Assembly (NCBI RefSeq): GCF_043197795.1
Contig: NZ_JBICTU010000010.1
Span: forward strand, 180,691 to 244,690
Length of the DNA stretch: 64,000 nucleotides
DNA from: Sphaerisporangium sp040649355
GTDB lineage: Bacteria > Actinomycetota > Actinomycetes > Streptosporangiales > Streptosporangiaceae
Direction of reading: 5' to 3'
Part shown: positions 36,170-44,117 of the stretch, piece by piece
Layout: every line of letters starts with the position of its first letter
Numbering within the stretch: the first letter of the stretch is position 1
Notes under the pieces: model-generated
Told to the model about the DNA's origin: nothing
The model's input: the letters and a program-made list of their open reading frames with translations, nothing else
Database searches by the model: none
Translations under genes and position numbers: made by a program

Positions 36170-38581
36170 TCAGGTCCCCCGGGTGTAGCGCAGGTACTGT
36201 TTCTTGTACTCCCCCGCCTTGGCCGTCGCCAGCACGCGCGTCGCGTTGCCCTGGAAGTCGATGACCACGGCCTCGTAGTCCTCGCCCTTCTTCCGCCATC
36301 CCGCGATGTGCTGGTCGTCGTACCAGCCGATGAGCCGGTCGGTCGGGAAGGGGACGCGGGCCCTCGCCTGGCCGTCCGTGGTCCAGACGCAGATCAGGTC
36401 GATCGACCCGTCGCAGGAAGTCATGAACTGCGTCCCGGACGGCGACACGTCGTCGCCGTCCACGGTCAGCGGGGCGCCGACGTCGAGCAGCGTCGACAGC
36501 ACGGTCCCGTTGACGTCGTAGAACCTGATGCGCTGGGTCTTCCCCTTGAGTGCCCACGTGCCGACGGCCCTGCTGTCGCCGCGCCAGAAGTAGCTCCAGC
36601 GGCCGACGTCCTTCTCCTTCACGTGGACGACCTTGGCCTTACGGCTCGCGACGTCGATGATCGCGTAGCCGTAGCCCCTGCTGGTGTCGTCGACGGCCTC
36701 GTTGAGGGTGACCAGCACCTTCGTGCCGTCCGGGGACCACTGGGGGAAGGTCGGGTAGACCGGCGCCTCGGCCATCCTGATCGTCGTGGACCTGCCGGTC
36801 GCCCGGTCGACGAGGGAGACCGTGGAGTAGCTGTCCTTGGTGTAGACGGTGTCGGTGCCCACCGCCTGGCGGCCGTCGCCGCTGACCGTGTACTCGAAGT
36901 ACTTCTTGGTCCGGGCGAAGGAGTTCTTCCCCACGCCCCTGAGGTAGACCCGCTTGCCGTAGTCCAGGCTGTAGTACGTCAGCTTGATCGGGTCCGCGTC
37001 GTTCTCGTGGATCGTGATCGAGCTTCCCGGCAGGTCGATACTCCGGGTCGCGGCGGGCGGGGTCGCCCCGGCCGAGGCCGTAGCCGTGGGGGTCGAGGGC
37101 GTCCCCGCGGCCGAGGGCGTCCCCGCTGTGCCCGACGGCCTGGACCCCGGGGACGACGTCTCGCTCACGGGCTCGCCGGAGCTTCCCGCCGGATCGGTCG
37201 CGCCGGCGTTCGAGGAGCCCCGTGAGTCATCGGCCATCGACTGGACGACCAGGTACCCGCCTCCGCCGAGCGCCAGCACCCCCGCGGCCACCGCGGCGGT
37301 GATGAGGGGCACCCGGCTCCCCCGGCTCCCCTGGCTCCCCTGGCGCCCGCCGGGCTCGGTGGCCTCGGCGCCGCCCGGTCCGGTCGTCCGCGCGTCGCCC
37401 GCCCACGCGGGGGGTGGCGGCGTGCCGGTGGTCTGCCAGCTCGGAAGCGGCTGCCCGGGGTACGGCCGCGAGGCGTACCCCTGTCCCGGATACGGCGGCG
37501 AGGGTGGCGGGGGCTGGGACGAGGCCGGGGGCTGCGGCCCGGCGTACGGCGCGGGCGCCTGCCACCCCTGCCCCTGAACCGGTCCCCGCCCGTGAACCTG
37601 CCCCCGTCCCAGTCCCTGAACCTGCCCTTGGCCCTGCCCCTGCCCCTGGCCCTGGCCCTGGGGCTGGGGCTGCGCCTGGCCCTGGGCGGGGTCGGCCCGC
37701 CACCTGCGCGTGGGCTCCCCCTGCGCCATGGCCGATCCCTCCGCCATGATCGCGACAGCCGGGGCCGCGCCGGTGCCGTGCCCGAGCAGGCGCATGAGCA
37801 CCTCGCCCGCCGAGGGCCGCGCGGCCGGGTCCTTGGCCAGGCACGCGGCCACGATGCCCCTGAGCGGCTCGTCCAGCGAGCTGAGATCGGGTTCGAGGCT
37901 CATGACGCGGTGGAAGATGGCCGGGAGGCTGTCGGTGCCGAAGGGCGCGCCGCCGGTGGCGGCGAACACCATCGTGCCCGCCCAGGCGAACAGGTCGGCG
38001 GGCGGGCCCGCCTGCTCCCCGGCGAGCTGCTCCGGGGTCATGTACGCGGGCGTGCCCACGACCATCGAGGTGAGCGTGGAACTCTTGTCCAGCGCCTTGG
38101 CGATGCCGAAGTCGATGACGCGCGGCCCGTCCGTGCCCAGCAGGACGTTGGAGGGCTTGAAGTCGCGGTGGACGATGCCGGCCTGGTGGATCGCGACCAG
38201 CGCCGTCACGGTGCCGATCGCCAGCCGGTGCAGGGCCGCGCCCTGGCGGGGCCCGTCGCGCTCGACGACCTCGTCGAGGGTCGGACCGTCGATGTACTCG
38301 CTGACGATGAACGGCCGCTGGTCGGCCACGCCCGTCTCGATCACCTGCGCGGTGCAGAACGTCGCGACCCGTACGGCGGTGGAGACCTCCCGGACGAACC
38401 TGGCGAGCGCCTCCTCGTTCTGGGCGAGGTCGGAGCGGAGCACCTTGACGGCGACGGTGGCGCCCGCCGGCGAGCGGCCCAGGTACACGACCCCCTGACC
38501 GCCCTCCCCGAGCCGAGCGGTGAGCTCGTAGCTCCCCACCCGTACCGGGTCGCCCGGCCGCAACGGCACCGGGTTCGACAT
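36170..38581 (-). CDS. Membrane Ser/Thr protein kinase with extracellular propeller-like domain
   Basis: 803 residues. The kinase domain (about 17-267) is complete: P-loop LGEGGQGVVYLG, K46, HRD with D140 in IVHRDFKPSN, and D157-F-G. A Gln/Gly/Pro-rich linker (about 298-422, with a GQGQGQ run) leads to one membrane helix (about 424-446), then a Ser/Gly/Thr-rich stalk and a C-terminal domain (about 515-800) with TolB/WD-like repeats (FPQWSPDGTKVLVTLNE; YFWRGDSRAVGTWAL; VSPSGTQFMTSCDG). The outside sensor is thus probably a beta-propeller. ATG 38581 follows GGAGGGGGAG. Confidence 0.92.
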   Translation of the reverse strand: MSNPVPLRPGDPVRVGSYELTARLGEGGQGVVYLGRSPAGATVAVKVLRSDLAQNEEALARFVREVSTAVRVATFCTAQVIETGVADQRPFIVSEYIDGPTLDEVVERDGPRQGAALHRLAIGTVTALVAIHQAGIVHRDFKPSNVLLGTDGPRVIDFGIAKALDKSSTLTSMVVGTPAYMTPEQLAGEQAGPPADLFAWAGTMVFAATGGAPFGTDSLPAIFHRVMSLEPDLSSLDEPLRGIVAACLAKDPAARPSAGEVLMRLLGHGTGAAPAVAIMAEGSAMAQGEPTRRWRADPAQGQAQPQPQGQGQGQGQGQGQVQGLGRGQVHGRGPVQGQGWQAPAPYAGPQPPASSQPPPPSPPYPGQGYASRPYPGQPLPSWQTTGTPPPPAWAGDARTTGPGGAEATEPGGRQGSQGSRGSRVPLITAAVAAGVLALGGGGYLVVQSMADDSRGSSNAGATDPAGSSGEPVSETSSPGSRPSGTAGTPSAAGTPSTPTATASAGATPPAATRSIDLPGSSITIHENDADPIKLTYYSLDYGKRVYLRGVGKNSFARTKKYFEYTVSGDGRQAVGTDTVYTKDSYSTVSLVDRATGRSTTIRMAEAPVYPTFPQWSPDGTKVLVTLNEAVDDTSRGYGYAIIDVASRKAKVVHVKEKDVGRWSYFWRGDSRAVGTWALKGKTQRIRFYDVNGTVLSTLLDVGAPLTVDGDDVSPSGTQFMTSCDGSIDLICVWTTDGQARARVPFPTDRLIGWYDDQHIAGWRKKGEDYEAVVIDFQGNATRVLATAKAGEYKKQYLRYTRGT
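37585..37690. repeat. In-gene hexanucleotide (CCTGSC) microsatellite
   Basis: Within the Ser/Thr kinase gene, CCTGCC/CCTGGC units repeat many times and encode the minus-strand GQGQGQ linker. Length variation here would alter only the disordered juxtamembrane linker. Confidence 0.75.
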
Positions 38582-38711
38582 GGCTCCCCCTCCATCCCCC
38601 CACTTATGGACTTATTCAACCCATTGTGGCGTGTTCATGGGGATCACATCGGTTCCAGGGCCAAGCCGTACCCGTAGCGTGACCCGCGCCCTGGCCCTCG
38701 CGGCCGGGCGC

Positions 38712-40544
38712 TCACCCGTCCCGGCGGGGGCCGGCGGGGGCGGTGGGGCGCGCCCCACCGCCGCGGACGCCCCTGCGGAACAGGGTCGAAAGGCTCGGCA
38801 CGGCCAGGAAGCCCTCGGCGATCACCGAGGCCAGCCCCACCTTGGGCAGGTCGCGCGTGTCGTCGAAGGCGAGGAAGCGCGGCACCCACCGGGGGCGGTA
38901 CTTGGCGTTCGCCCGGTACAGCGACTCCAGTTGCCACCACCGGGAGAAGAACACCAGCGTGCACCGCCACAGGCGCAGCACCGGTCCCGCGCCGAGCCTC
39001 GCGCCGCCTTCGAAGACCGACCGGAACATGGCGAAGTTGAGCGAGATCTCCTTCACCCCGAGCTCCCCCGCCTGGGCGACCAGCCCGGCGACCATGAACT
39101 CCATCAACCCGTTGTCGGAGTCGCGGTCGCGCCGCATGAGGTCGAGCGACAGGCCGTCGTCGCCCCACGGCACGAACGACAGCAGGGCCGCCGGCTTCCC
39201 GTCGGCGTCCCTGGCCTCCACCAGGACGCAGGAGCCGTCCGCCGGGTCGCCGAGCCGCCCGAGCGCCATCGAGAACCCCCGCTCGGTCTCGGTGTCGCGC
39301 CAGGCGGTGGCACGCTCGATGATGTGGCGCATCTCCTCCTGGGACAGATCGGCGTGCCTGCGGATCCGCAGGGTGAACCCGGCGCGCTTCACGCGGTTGA
39401 CCGCCTGGCGCACCCCGCGCATCTCCCTGCCCTCAAGGCCGAACGACCCGACCTCGATGACCGCCTCGTCCCCGAGCTCCAGGACGCGCAGCCCCGCACG
39501 CGCGTACGCGTGGGCCGCCGCCTCGCTCGGGCCGATGGCCGCGGGCGCCCAGCCGTAGCGGCGGGCCTCGTCCATCCACGCCCGGATCGCCGGCCCCCAG
39601 GCCTCCACGTCGCCGATGGGGTCTCCCCCGGCCAGGCAGACCCCCGCCACCACGCGGTACGAGACCGCCGCCTTGCCGCTCGGGGAGAAGATGGCGGCGC
39701 GGTCGCGGCGGGTGGCGAAGTAGCCGAGCGAGTCGCGCGAGCCGTACGCCTCGACCAGCGCCCTGATCCGCTCCTCGCTCTCGGGGGGCAGCTCCGCCCT
39801 GGCCCGCTGGGAGCGGAACAGCACGGCGAAGGCGACCAGAACCGCGACGGCGCTGAGCAGGCCGATGACGAAGTTCACCCACCCCGGCGGGCGCCCGGAC
39901 CGGTAGAGGTCCAGGGTCGCCGCCCCGCCGAGCGCCCTTTCCAGAGCCCAGGGCAGGTGGTCGCGCGTCTTCAGGGTGTCGGGGAAGATCGTCACCAGGA
40001 CGTACCCCACCGCGAAGGAGACCGCGAGCAGCGACCCGAGCGTGACCAGCGCCTTCCTGAACGACGCGCGCCGCGTGGGGGCGAAGAACTCGTCGTGCGC
40101 CGCGGCGAGGATCCCGAGGACGACGGCCGACAGCACGAGGTTGCCCTCGGAGGCGACCACCTGGCGGGTCAGGGCGAACTCCTCGACCAGGTCCGGCATC
40201 AGCGACGACGACAGCACGACGGCCAGGTTCCCGAGGACGAGCAGCACGAAGATGGTCATGAGGACCCAGTACGCCGCCCGCTTGTGACGCGCGAGGGCCC
40301 CGGCGAGGATCCCGAGGAACACCGCGTAGCCGAGGTTCGGCTCGACGGGGAAGACCGCCATCTCGATGAAGGCGGTGACGGGCCTGAGCAGGTGCCGTAT
40401 GGGCGGGACCACGGCGATCACCGCCGAGTACACGGCGGCCACCGCCATGCACACCGACATCACCCGCGGCACGACGGCCCGGAAACGGCCCCCGCCCTCG
40501 GACTCTCCGGCCGCTCTGACACGGTCGTGCTCGGTCACTGCCAC
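38712..40544 (-). CDS. Phosphatidylglycerol lysyltransferase-like membrane protein (MprF/LysX-like)
   Basis: 610 residues. The N-terminal third has about seven membrane helices, then a DUF2156-type aminoacyl-tRNA-dependent transferase domain (about 250-580) with GKAAVSYRVVAGVCLAGGDPIGD and LDLMRRDRDSDNGLMEFMV. The family adds lysine (or another amino acid) to phosphatidylglycerol, lowering surface negative charge. Mycobacterial LysX carries a fused lysyl-tRNA synthetase, which is absent here. GTG 40544 follows GGGGGGAAACAGG. It is a single-gene unit. Confidence 0.85.
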   Translation of the reverse strand: MAVTEHDRVRAAGESEGGGRFRAVVPRVMSVCMAVAAVYSAVIAVVPPIRHLLRPVTAFIEMAVFPVEPNLGYAVFLGILAGALARHKRAAYWVLMTIFVLLVLGNLAVVLSSSLMPDLVEEFALTRQVVASEGNLVLSAVVLGILAAAHDEFFAPTRRASFRKALVTLGSLLAVSFAVGYVLVTIFPDTLKTRDHLPWALERALGGAATLDLYRSGRPPGWVNFVIGLLSAVAVLVAFAVLFRSQRARAELPPESEERIRALVEAYGSRDSLGYFATRRDRAAIFSPSGKAAVSYRVVAGVCLAGGDPIGDVEAWGPAIRAWMDEARRYGWAPAAIGPSEAAAHAYARAGLRVLELGDEAVIEVGSFGLEGREMRGVRQAVNRVKRAGFTLRIRRHADLSQEEMRHIIERATAWRDTETERGFSMALGRLGDPADGSCVLVEARDADGKPAALLSFVPWGDDGLSLDLMRRDRDSDNGLMEFMVAGLVAQAGELGVKEISLNFAMFRSVFEGGARLGAGPVLRLWRCTLVFFSRWWQLESLYRANAKYRPRWVPRFLAFDDTRDLPKVGLASVIAEGFLAVPSLSTLFRRGVRGGGARPTAPAGPRRDG

Positions 40545-40681
40545 CCTGTTTCCCCCCGGAGATGGCTGAACTTCCGGGTGGTATACCCGTCCATTCGCAT
40601 ACCTAAGGGCGAGAACGACCGCAGTGATCGTCTTCGTACGGCCTGCGGGGACGGGCGGACGACGGCGGACCGCCGGAACCG

Positions 40682-41242
40682 TCAGAGGCCGGGGGCTCCC
40701 CAGAGGGGGAACCAGCGGGACAGATCGGGTTCGATCGGCAGCTCACCGCCGAGGGCCCCGCGGACCTGAAGCTCCAGCGCGTTGTCACGGCGCTGCCCGG
40801 GAAGCGGGGCGAAGGGGTAGAAAGTGCCCTGCTTGTAGAGGTAGACGACGGCCAGCGGCCGGTCCGACCGGTCCTTGAAGGTCACCAGCGAGCACAGCAG
40901 CGACGGCCCGAAGCCCGCCCCCTCCAGCGAGGAGTTGACGCCGTGCAGGTCGGTGACCAGGCTGCTGAGGTCGTCCGGCGGCCTTCTCACCAGCAGCCAC
41001 GTGTAGCCGTAGGAGTCGTTCGACTGCTCGATCTGGGCGTCGCCGAGCAGCGCCTCGATGTCCTGTTCCAGGGTGGCGAAGGCGCCGCCCTCGGCGGCGC
41101 GGAAGCAGACCGAGCCGAGCCCGGTCGGCGCGAAGCCGGTCGCCGCCTGGAGCGTCACCGCCGCCGAGGGCAGCGCGAACAACGTGTCCAGGTTCGGCTT
41201 GGCGGGCTTGCTGCGCCCGAGCAGCGCGTCCAGCCAGCCCAC
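40682..41242 (-). CDS. pspAB: PspA-associated protein PspAB
   Basis: 186 residues, matching the actinobacterial PspAB family (MGWLDALLGRSKPAKPNLDTL in part; TLQAATGFAPTGLGSVCF; QSNDSYGYTWLLVRRP). It is found only beside PspA/HtpX genes; its biochemical role is not established. The start GTG 41242 directly follows the htpX stop (TGAGTG, no gap). It is last in pspA-pspAA-htpX-pspAB. Confidence 0.9.
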   Translation of the reverse strand: MGWLDALLGRSKPAKPNLDTLFALPSAAVTLQAATGFAPTGLGSVCFRAAEGGAFATLEQDIEALLGDAQIEQSNDSYGYTWLLVRRPPDDLSSLVTDLHGVNSSLEGAGFGPSLLCSLVTFKDRSDRPLAVVYLYKQGTFYPFAPLPGQRRDNALELQVRGALGGELPIEPDLSRWFPLWGAPGL

Positions 41243-42151
41243 TCAGGCCCCCCGGCCGAGCTGGGAGGCGATGCGGTTGAGCTGCTCCAGCCTGCGCTCC
41301 AGCGGCGGGTGGGTGGCGAACAGGGTCGCGAGGCTCGCCCCGGTGCGGCCGGACAGCGCGGGAGCGAAGAAGAAGGCGTTGAACGGCTGCGCCTCGCGCA
41401 GGTCGCGCGTGGGGATGCGGGACATCTCGCCCGTCACCTTGACCAGCGCGCTCGCGAGGGCGGATGGCCGCTGGGTGAGCAGGGCGCCGGCCCGGTCGGC
41501 CGACAGCTCGCGGTAGCGCGACAGCGCGCGGGTGAGCAGGAAGCTGATCGCGTACACCACCAGCGAGACCAGCATGATGATGAGCCCGATCGGCGGGCCG
41601 TTGTTGTTGCCCCGGTCGCGGCCGAGCCCCGAGTACAGCGCGAAGCGGGTCATCAGGCCCGCGACGATTCCGAGGAAGGACGCGATGGTCATCACGGCGA
41701 CGTCGCGGTGCGCGACGTGGGACATCTCGTGGGCGACGACGCCTTCGAGCTCCAGCGGGTCGAGCCGTCGCAGCAGGCCCGTGGTGACGCAGACCACGGA
41801 GTTCTTCTGGTTCCGGCCGGTGGCGAAGGCGTTGGGGACGTCGCTGTCGGCGATCGCCACGCGGGGCTTCGGTGAGTCGGCCAGGACGCTCAGCCTGTCG
41901 ATCAGGCCGTGGAGCTCCGGTGCCTCCTGCGGGGAGACCTCCTTCCCGTGCATCGCGAACAGCGCGATCTTGTCGGAGAAGAAGTACTGCACCAGCAGGA
42001 GGCCCCCGGCGAGGACGAGCACGACGATCGCCTGGACACCCATGGCGATCAGCACGCCGACGAAAGCGACGTACAGCAAGCCGAGCAGGAACATGGTCAC
42101 GACCATGCGCACGGTGAGACCCCGGTCGGGGGCGTACCGGGTTTGTGTCAT
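41243..42151 (-). CDS. htpX: Membrane zinc metalloprotease HtpX
   Basis: 302 residues. The zinc site is VVAHEMSHVAHRDV with a downstream Glu in YRELSADRAGA, and membrane helices lie before and after it. HtpX degrades damaged membrane proteins and is part of envelope-stress responses. Its place between pspAA and pspAB fits that role. The upstream pspAA ends 9 nt before it. Confidence 0.95.
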   Translation of the reverse strand: MTQTRYAPDRGLTVRMVVTMFLLGLLYVAFVGVLIAMGVQAIVVLVLAGGLLLVQYFFSDKIALFAMHGKEVSPQEAPELHGLIDRLSVLADSPKPRVAIADSDVPNAFATGRNQKNSVVCVTTGLLRRLDPLELEGVVAHEMSHVAHRDVAVMTIASFLGIVAGLMTRFALYSGLGRDRGNNNGPPIGLIIMLVSLVVYAISFLLTRALSRYRELSADRAGALLTQRPSALASALVKVTGEMSRIPTRDLREAQPFNAFFFAPALSGRTGASLATLFATHPPLERRLEQLNRIASQLGRGA

Positions 42152-42160
42152 ATATCCAAA

Positions 42161-42439
42161 CTAGCCTGGTATAAGCCCTGAATCGCCAAGCATGCCCCTG
42201 ACTTCGTCGATCGAAGCGTCGGCCGGGGGCAAAATCAGCTCCGAAGGCTCCAGGGCGTCGTCGGGCAGCGGCTTGCCGATCTGCCGCACCTTGTCGAGCA
42301 GCGCGTGGAGCTTCGAGCGGAACTGGGCCTCGTCGTCGGTCTCGATCGCGGCCTCTAGCTCACTGTCGAGGGTGTTGAGCACGTCGATGTCGCCTTCGGC
42401 GATCTCACACTGGCCCTCACCCATGATTCGGACGATCAC
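42161..42439 (-). CDS. pspAA: PspA-associated protein PspAA
   Basis: 92 residues with the PspAA signature: MIVRIMGEGQCEIAEGDIDV, NTLDSELEAAIETDDEAQF, then a short acidic C-terminus. It is a partner of PspA in actinobacteria. GTG 42439 overlaps the pspA stop (GTGA), so translation is coupled. Confidence 0.92.
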   Translation of the reverse strand: MIVRIMGEGQCEIAEGDIDVLNTLDSELEAAIETDDEAQFRSKLHALLDKVRQIGKPLPDDALEPSELILPPADASIDEVRGMLGDSGLIPG

Positions 42440-43257
42440 AGGCCCTCCCCCGGCTGACGGTACTGCTGGGTCGGCTGCGAGTGCTGCTGCGGAGCGGCCT
42501 GCGGAGCAGACTGCTGCCCCGGCTGGCCGGCCTCGATCGCGTCGCGCGGCGCCGGGCCCTGGCCCAGCTCGGCCTTCATGCGGGCGAGCTCCAGCTCCAC
42601 GTCGCTGCCGCCGCCCATGCGGTCGAGCTCGGCCTGGATGTCGTCGGGACGCGAGCCGCTGAAGTCGTCGAGCGCGCCGCTGGCGAGCAGTTCGTCGATC
42701 GCTCCCGCGCGCGCCTGCATCTGGGCGGTCTTGTCCTCGGCGCGCTGGATCGCGAGACCCACGTCGCCCATCTCCTCGGAGATGCCGGAGAATGCCTCGT
42801 TGATGCGCGTCTGCGCCTCGGCCGCGGTGTAGGTGGCCTTGATGGTCTCCTTCTTGTGGCGGAAGGAGTCGACCTTGGCCTGGAGGCGCTGGCTCGCGAG
42901 GGTGAGCTTCTCCTCCTCGCCCTGCAGGTTGTTGTGCTGCGTCCGCAGGTCGGCGATCTGGGTGTTCAGCGAGGACCGCCGGCTCAGCGCCTCACGGGCG
43001 AGGTCCTCACGTCCCACGCTGAGGGCCTTGCGGCCCTGGTCCTCAAGTTTGCTCGCCTGCTGCTGGATCTGGTTGATCTGCAGCTCAACCCGCTTGCGCG
43101 AGGTGGCGACGTCGGCCACGCCCCGGCGAACCTTCTGCAACAGCTCAAGCTGCCGCTGATAGGAGTAGTCGAGGGTCTCGCGCGGATCTTCCATCTTGTC
43201 CAAGGCCTTGTTGGCCTTGGACTTGAAGATCAAGGAAAGTCTCTTCATCACGCTCAT
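42436..43257 (-). CDS. pspA: PspA/IM30 family envelope-stress protein
   Basis: 273 residues, almost entirely coiled-coil (about residues 20-215), with the family start MKRLSLIFKSKANKALDKME and DYSYQRQLELLQKVRRGVAD. ESCRT-III-like PspA coats and stabilises the membrane. The Pro/Gln-rich C-terminal tail (about 235-273) is characteristic of actinobacteria. ATG 43257 is chosen; ATG 43248 is also possible, and neither has a well-placed Shine-Dalgarno. A long leader with short repeats and an upstream ORF separate it from the promoter at about 43433-43461. Confidence 0.94.
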   Translation of the reverse strand: MSVMKRLSLIFKSKANKALDKMEDPRETLDYSYQRQLELLQKVRRGVADVATSRKRVELQINQIQQQASKLEDQGRKALSVGREDLAREALSRRSSLNTQIADLRTQHNNLQGEEEKLTLASQRLQAKVDSFRHKKETIKATYTAAEAQTRINEAFSGISEEMGDVGLAIQRAEDKTAQMQARAGAIDELLASGALDDFSGSRPDDIQAELDRMGGGSDVELELARMKAELGQGPAPRDAIEAGQPGQQSAPQAAPQQHSQPTQQYRQPGEGL

Positions 43258-43269
43258 GCGCGTTGGCCG

Positions 43270-43372
43270 TCCCCTTCTTGGTAGTGCTGTGCCTATGCTC
43301 CCGCTGGCTGCGACGCTCGCTGGCCGTATGCTCGCTGCGCTGGCATTCATGCTCCCTTGCGCCGACTCGCGA
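43270..43372. repeat. Degenerate short repeats in the pspA leader
   Basis: On the plus strand ATGCTCSC and GCTGGC recur: ATGCTCCCGCTGGC, then GCTCGCTGGCCGT, ATGCTCGCTGCGCTGGC, and ATGCTCCC, with spacing of about 35 bp. They lie between the predicted pspA promoter and its start codon. Confidence 0.5.
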
Positions 43373-43432
43373 CTCCACAGGCTGCTCACTCATCGTCAGC
43401 CCCCGATTATCGCGGCAAAGTCGCTCAGGTCC

Positions 43433-43461
43433 ACCCTACGCATAACGCACGAGGGCGTCAT
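43433..43461 (-). promoter_or_regulatory. Predicted pspA operon promoter
   Basis: Minus strand: ATGACG (43456-43461), a 17-bp spacer, TAGGGT (43433-43438). This gives a 5' leader of about 170 nt before pspA. The region is shared with the divergent leaderless DUF3043 promoter. Confidence 0.55.
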
Positions 43462-43477
43462 TAAGTTGCACCGCCGG

Positions 43478-43483
43478 TAGGCT
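43478..43483 (+). promoter_or_regulatory. Leaderless -10 of DUF3043 gene
   Basis: TAGGCT is 6 nt before GTG 43490; no Shine-Dalgarno is present. Confidence 0.55.
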
Positions 43484-43489
43484 GACGTC

Positions 43490-44113
43490 GTGTTCCGACG
43501 TCGTACGCAGGCCCCCGTGGATGACTCTCCCTCCTCGTCTTCCGAGACGCAGGCCAAAAGCATGGGAAAGGGCCGCCCTACCCCCAAGCGCCGCGAGGCC
43601 CAAGGCCGCCGCCGCCAGCCGGTGACCGCCCCCACCAACCGCAAAGAGGCCTACAAGCAGGCTCGCGAACGCCAGGCCGCCGAGCGGATCCGCGCGCGCG
43701 AGGGCATGCTGAAGGGCGAGGAACGTTACCTGCCCGCCCGCGACCGGGGGCCGGCGCGCAAGCTCGCCCGCGACTGGGTCGACTCCCGGCGGACCATCAG
43801 CCAGTTCTTCCTCCCCGTCTCGCTGGTCCTGCTGGTCGTCCTGTGGACGATCCCCATGTTCGGCGGGCAGACCGGCATGCTCCTCTACTCCTACGCGATC
43901 ACGATCCTGTGGCCGCTGATGATCGTCGCGGTGGCGGGCAGCTCGTTCTTCGTGGCCCAGCGGGTCAAGAAGGAGGCGGCCAAGCGGTTCCCCGACGAGA
44001 ACCTCAAGGGCGTCGGCTTCTACGCCGCCATGCGGGCGATGCAGATCCGCCGCCTGCGCTTCCCGCCGCCCATGCTGCTCCCGGGCGGCAAGCCCGTCCC
44101 GCCGAAGAGGTGA
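43490..44113 (+). CDS. DUF3043 membrane protein
   Basis: 207 residues, conserved only in actinobacteria. A basic, Arg/Lys-rich N-terminal cytosolic part (PTPKRREAQGRRRQP, NRKEAYKQARERQ) is followed by two membrane helices (about 105-150) and a short basic tail. The function is unknown. GTG 43490 is set by the -10 spacing. Divergent from pspA, it may share envelope regulation with it. Confidence 0.88.
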   Translation: MFRRRTQAPVDDSPSSSSETQAKSMGKGRPTPKRREAQGRRRQPVTAPTNRKEAYKQARERQAAERIRAREGMLKGEERYLPARDRGPARKLARDWVDSRRTISQFFLPVSLVLLVVLWTIPMFGGQTGMLLYSYAITILWPLMIVAVAGSSFFVAQRVKKEAAKRFPDENLKGVGFYAAMRAMQIRRLRFPPPMLLPGGKPVPPKR

Positions 44114-44117
44114 CCCG

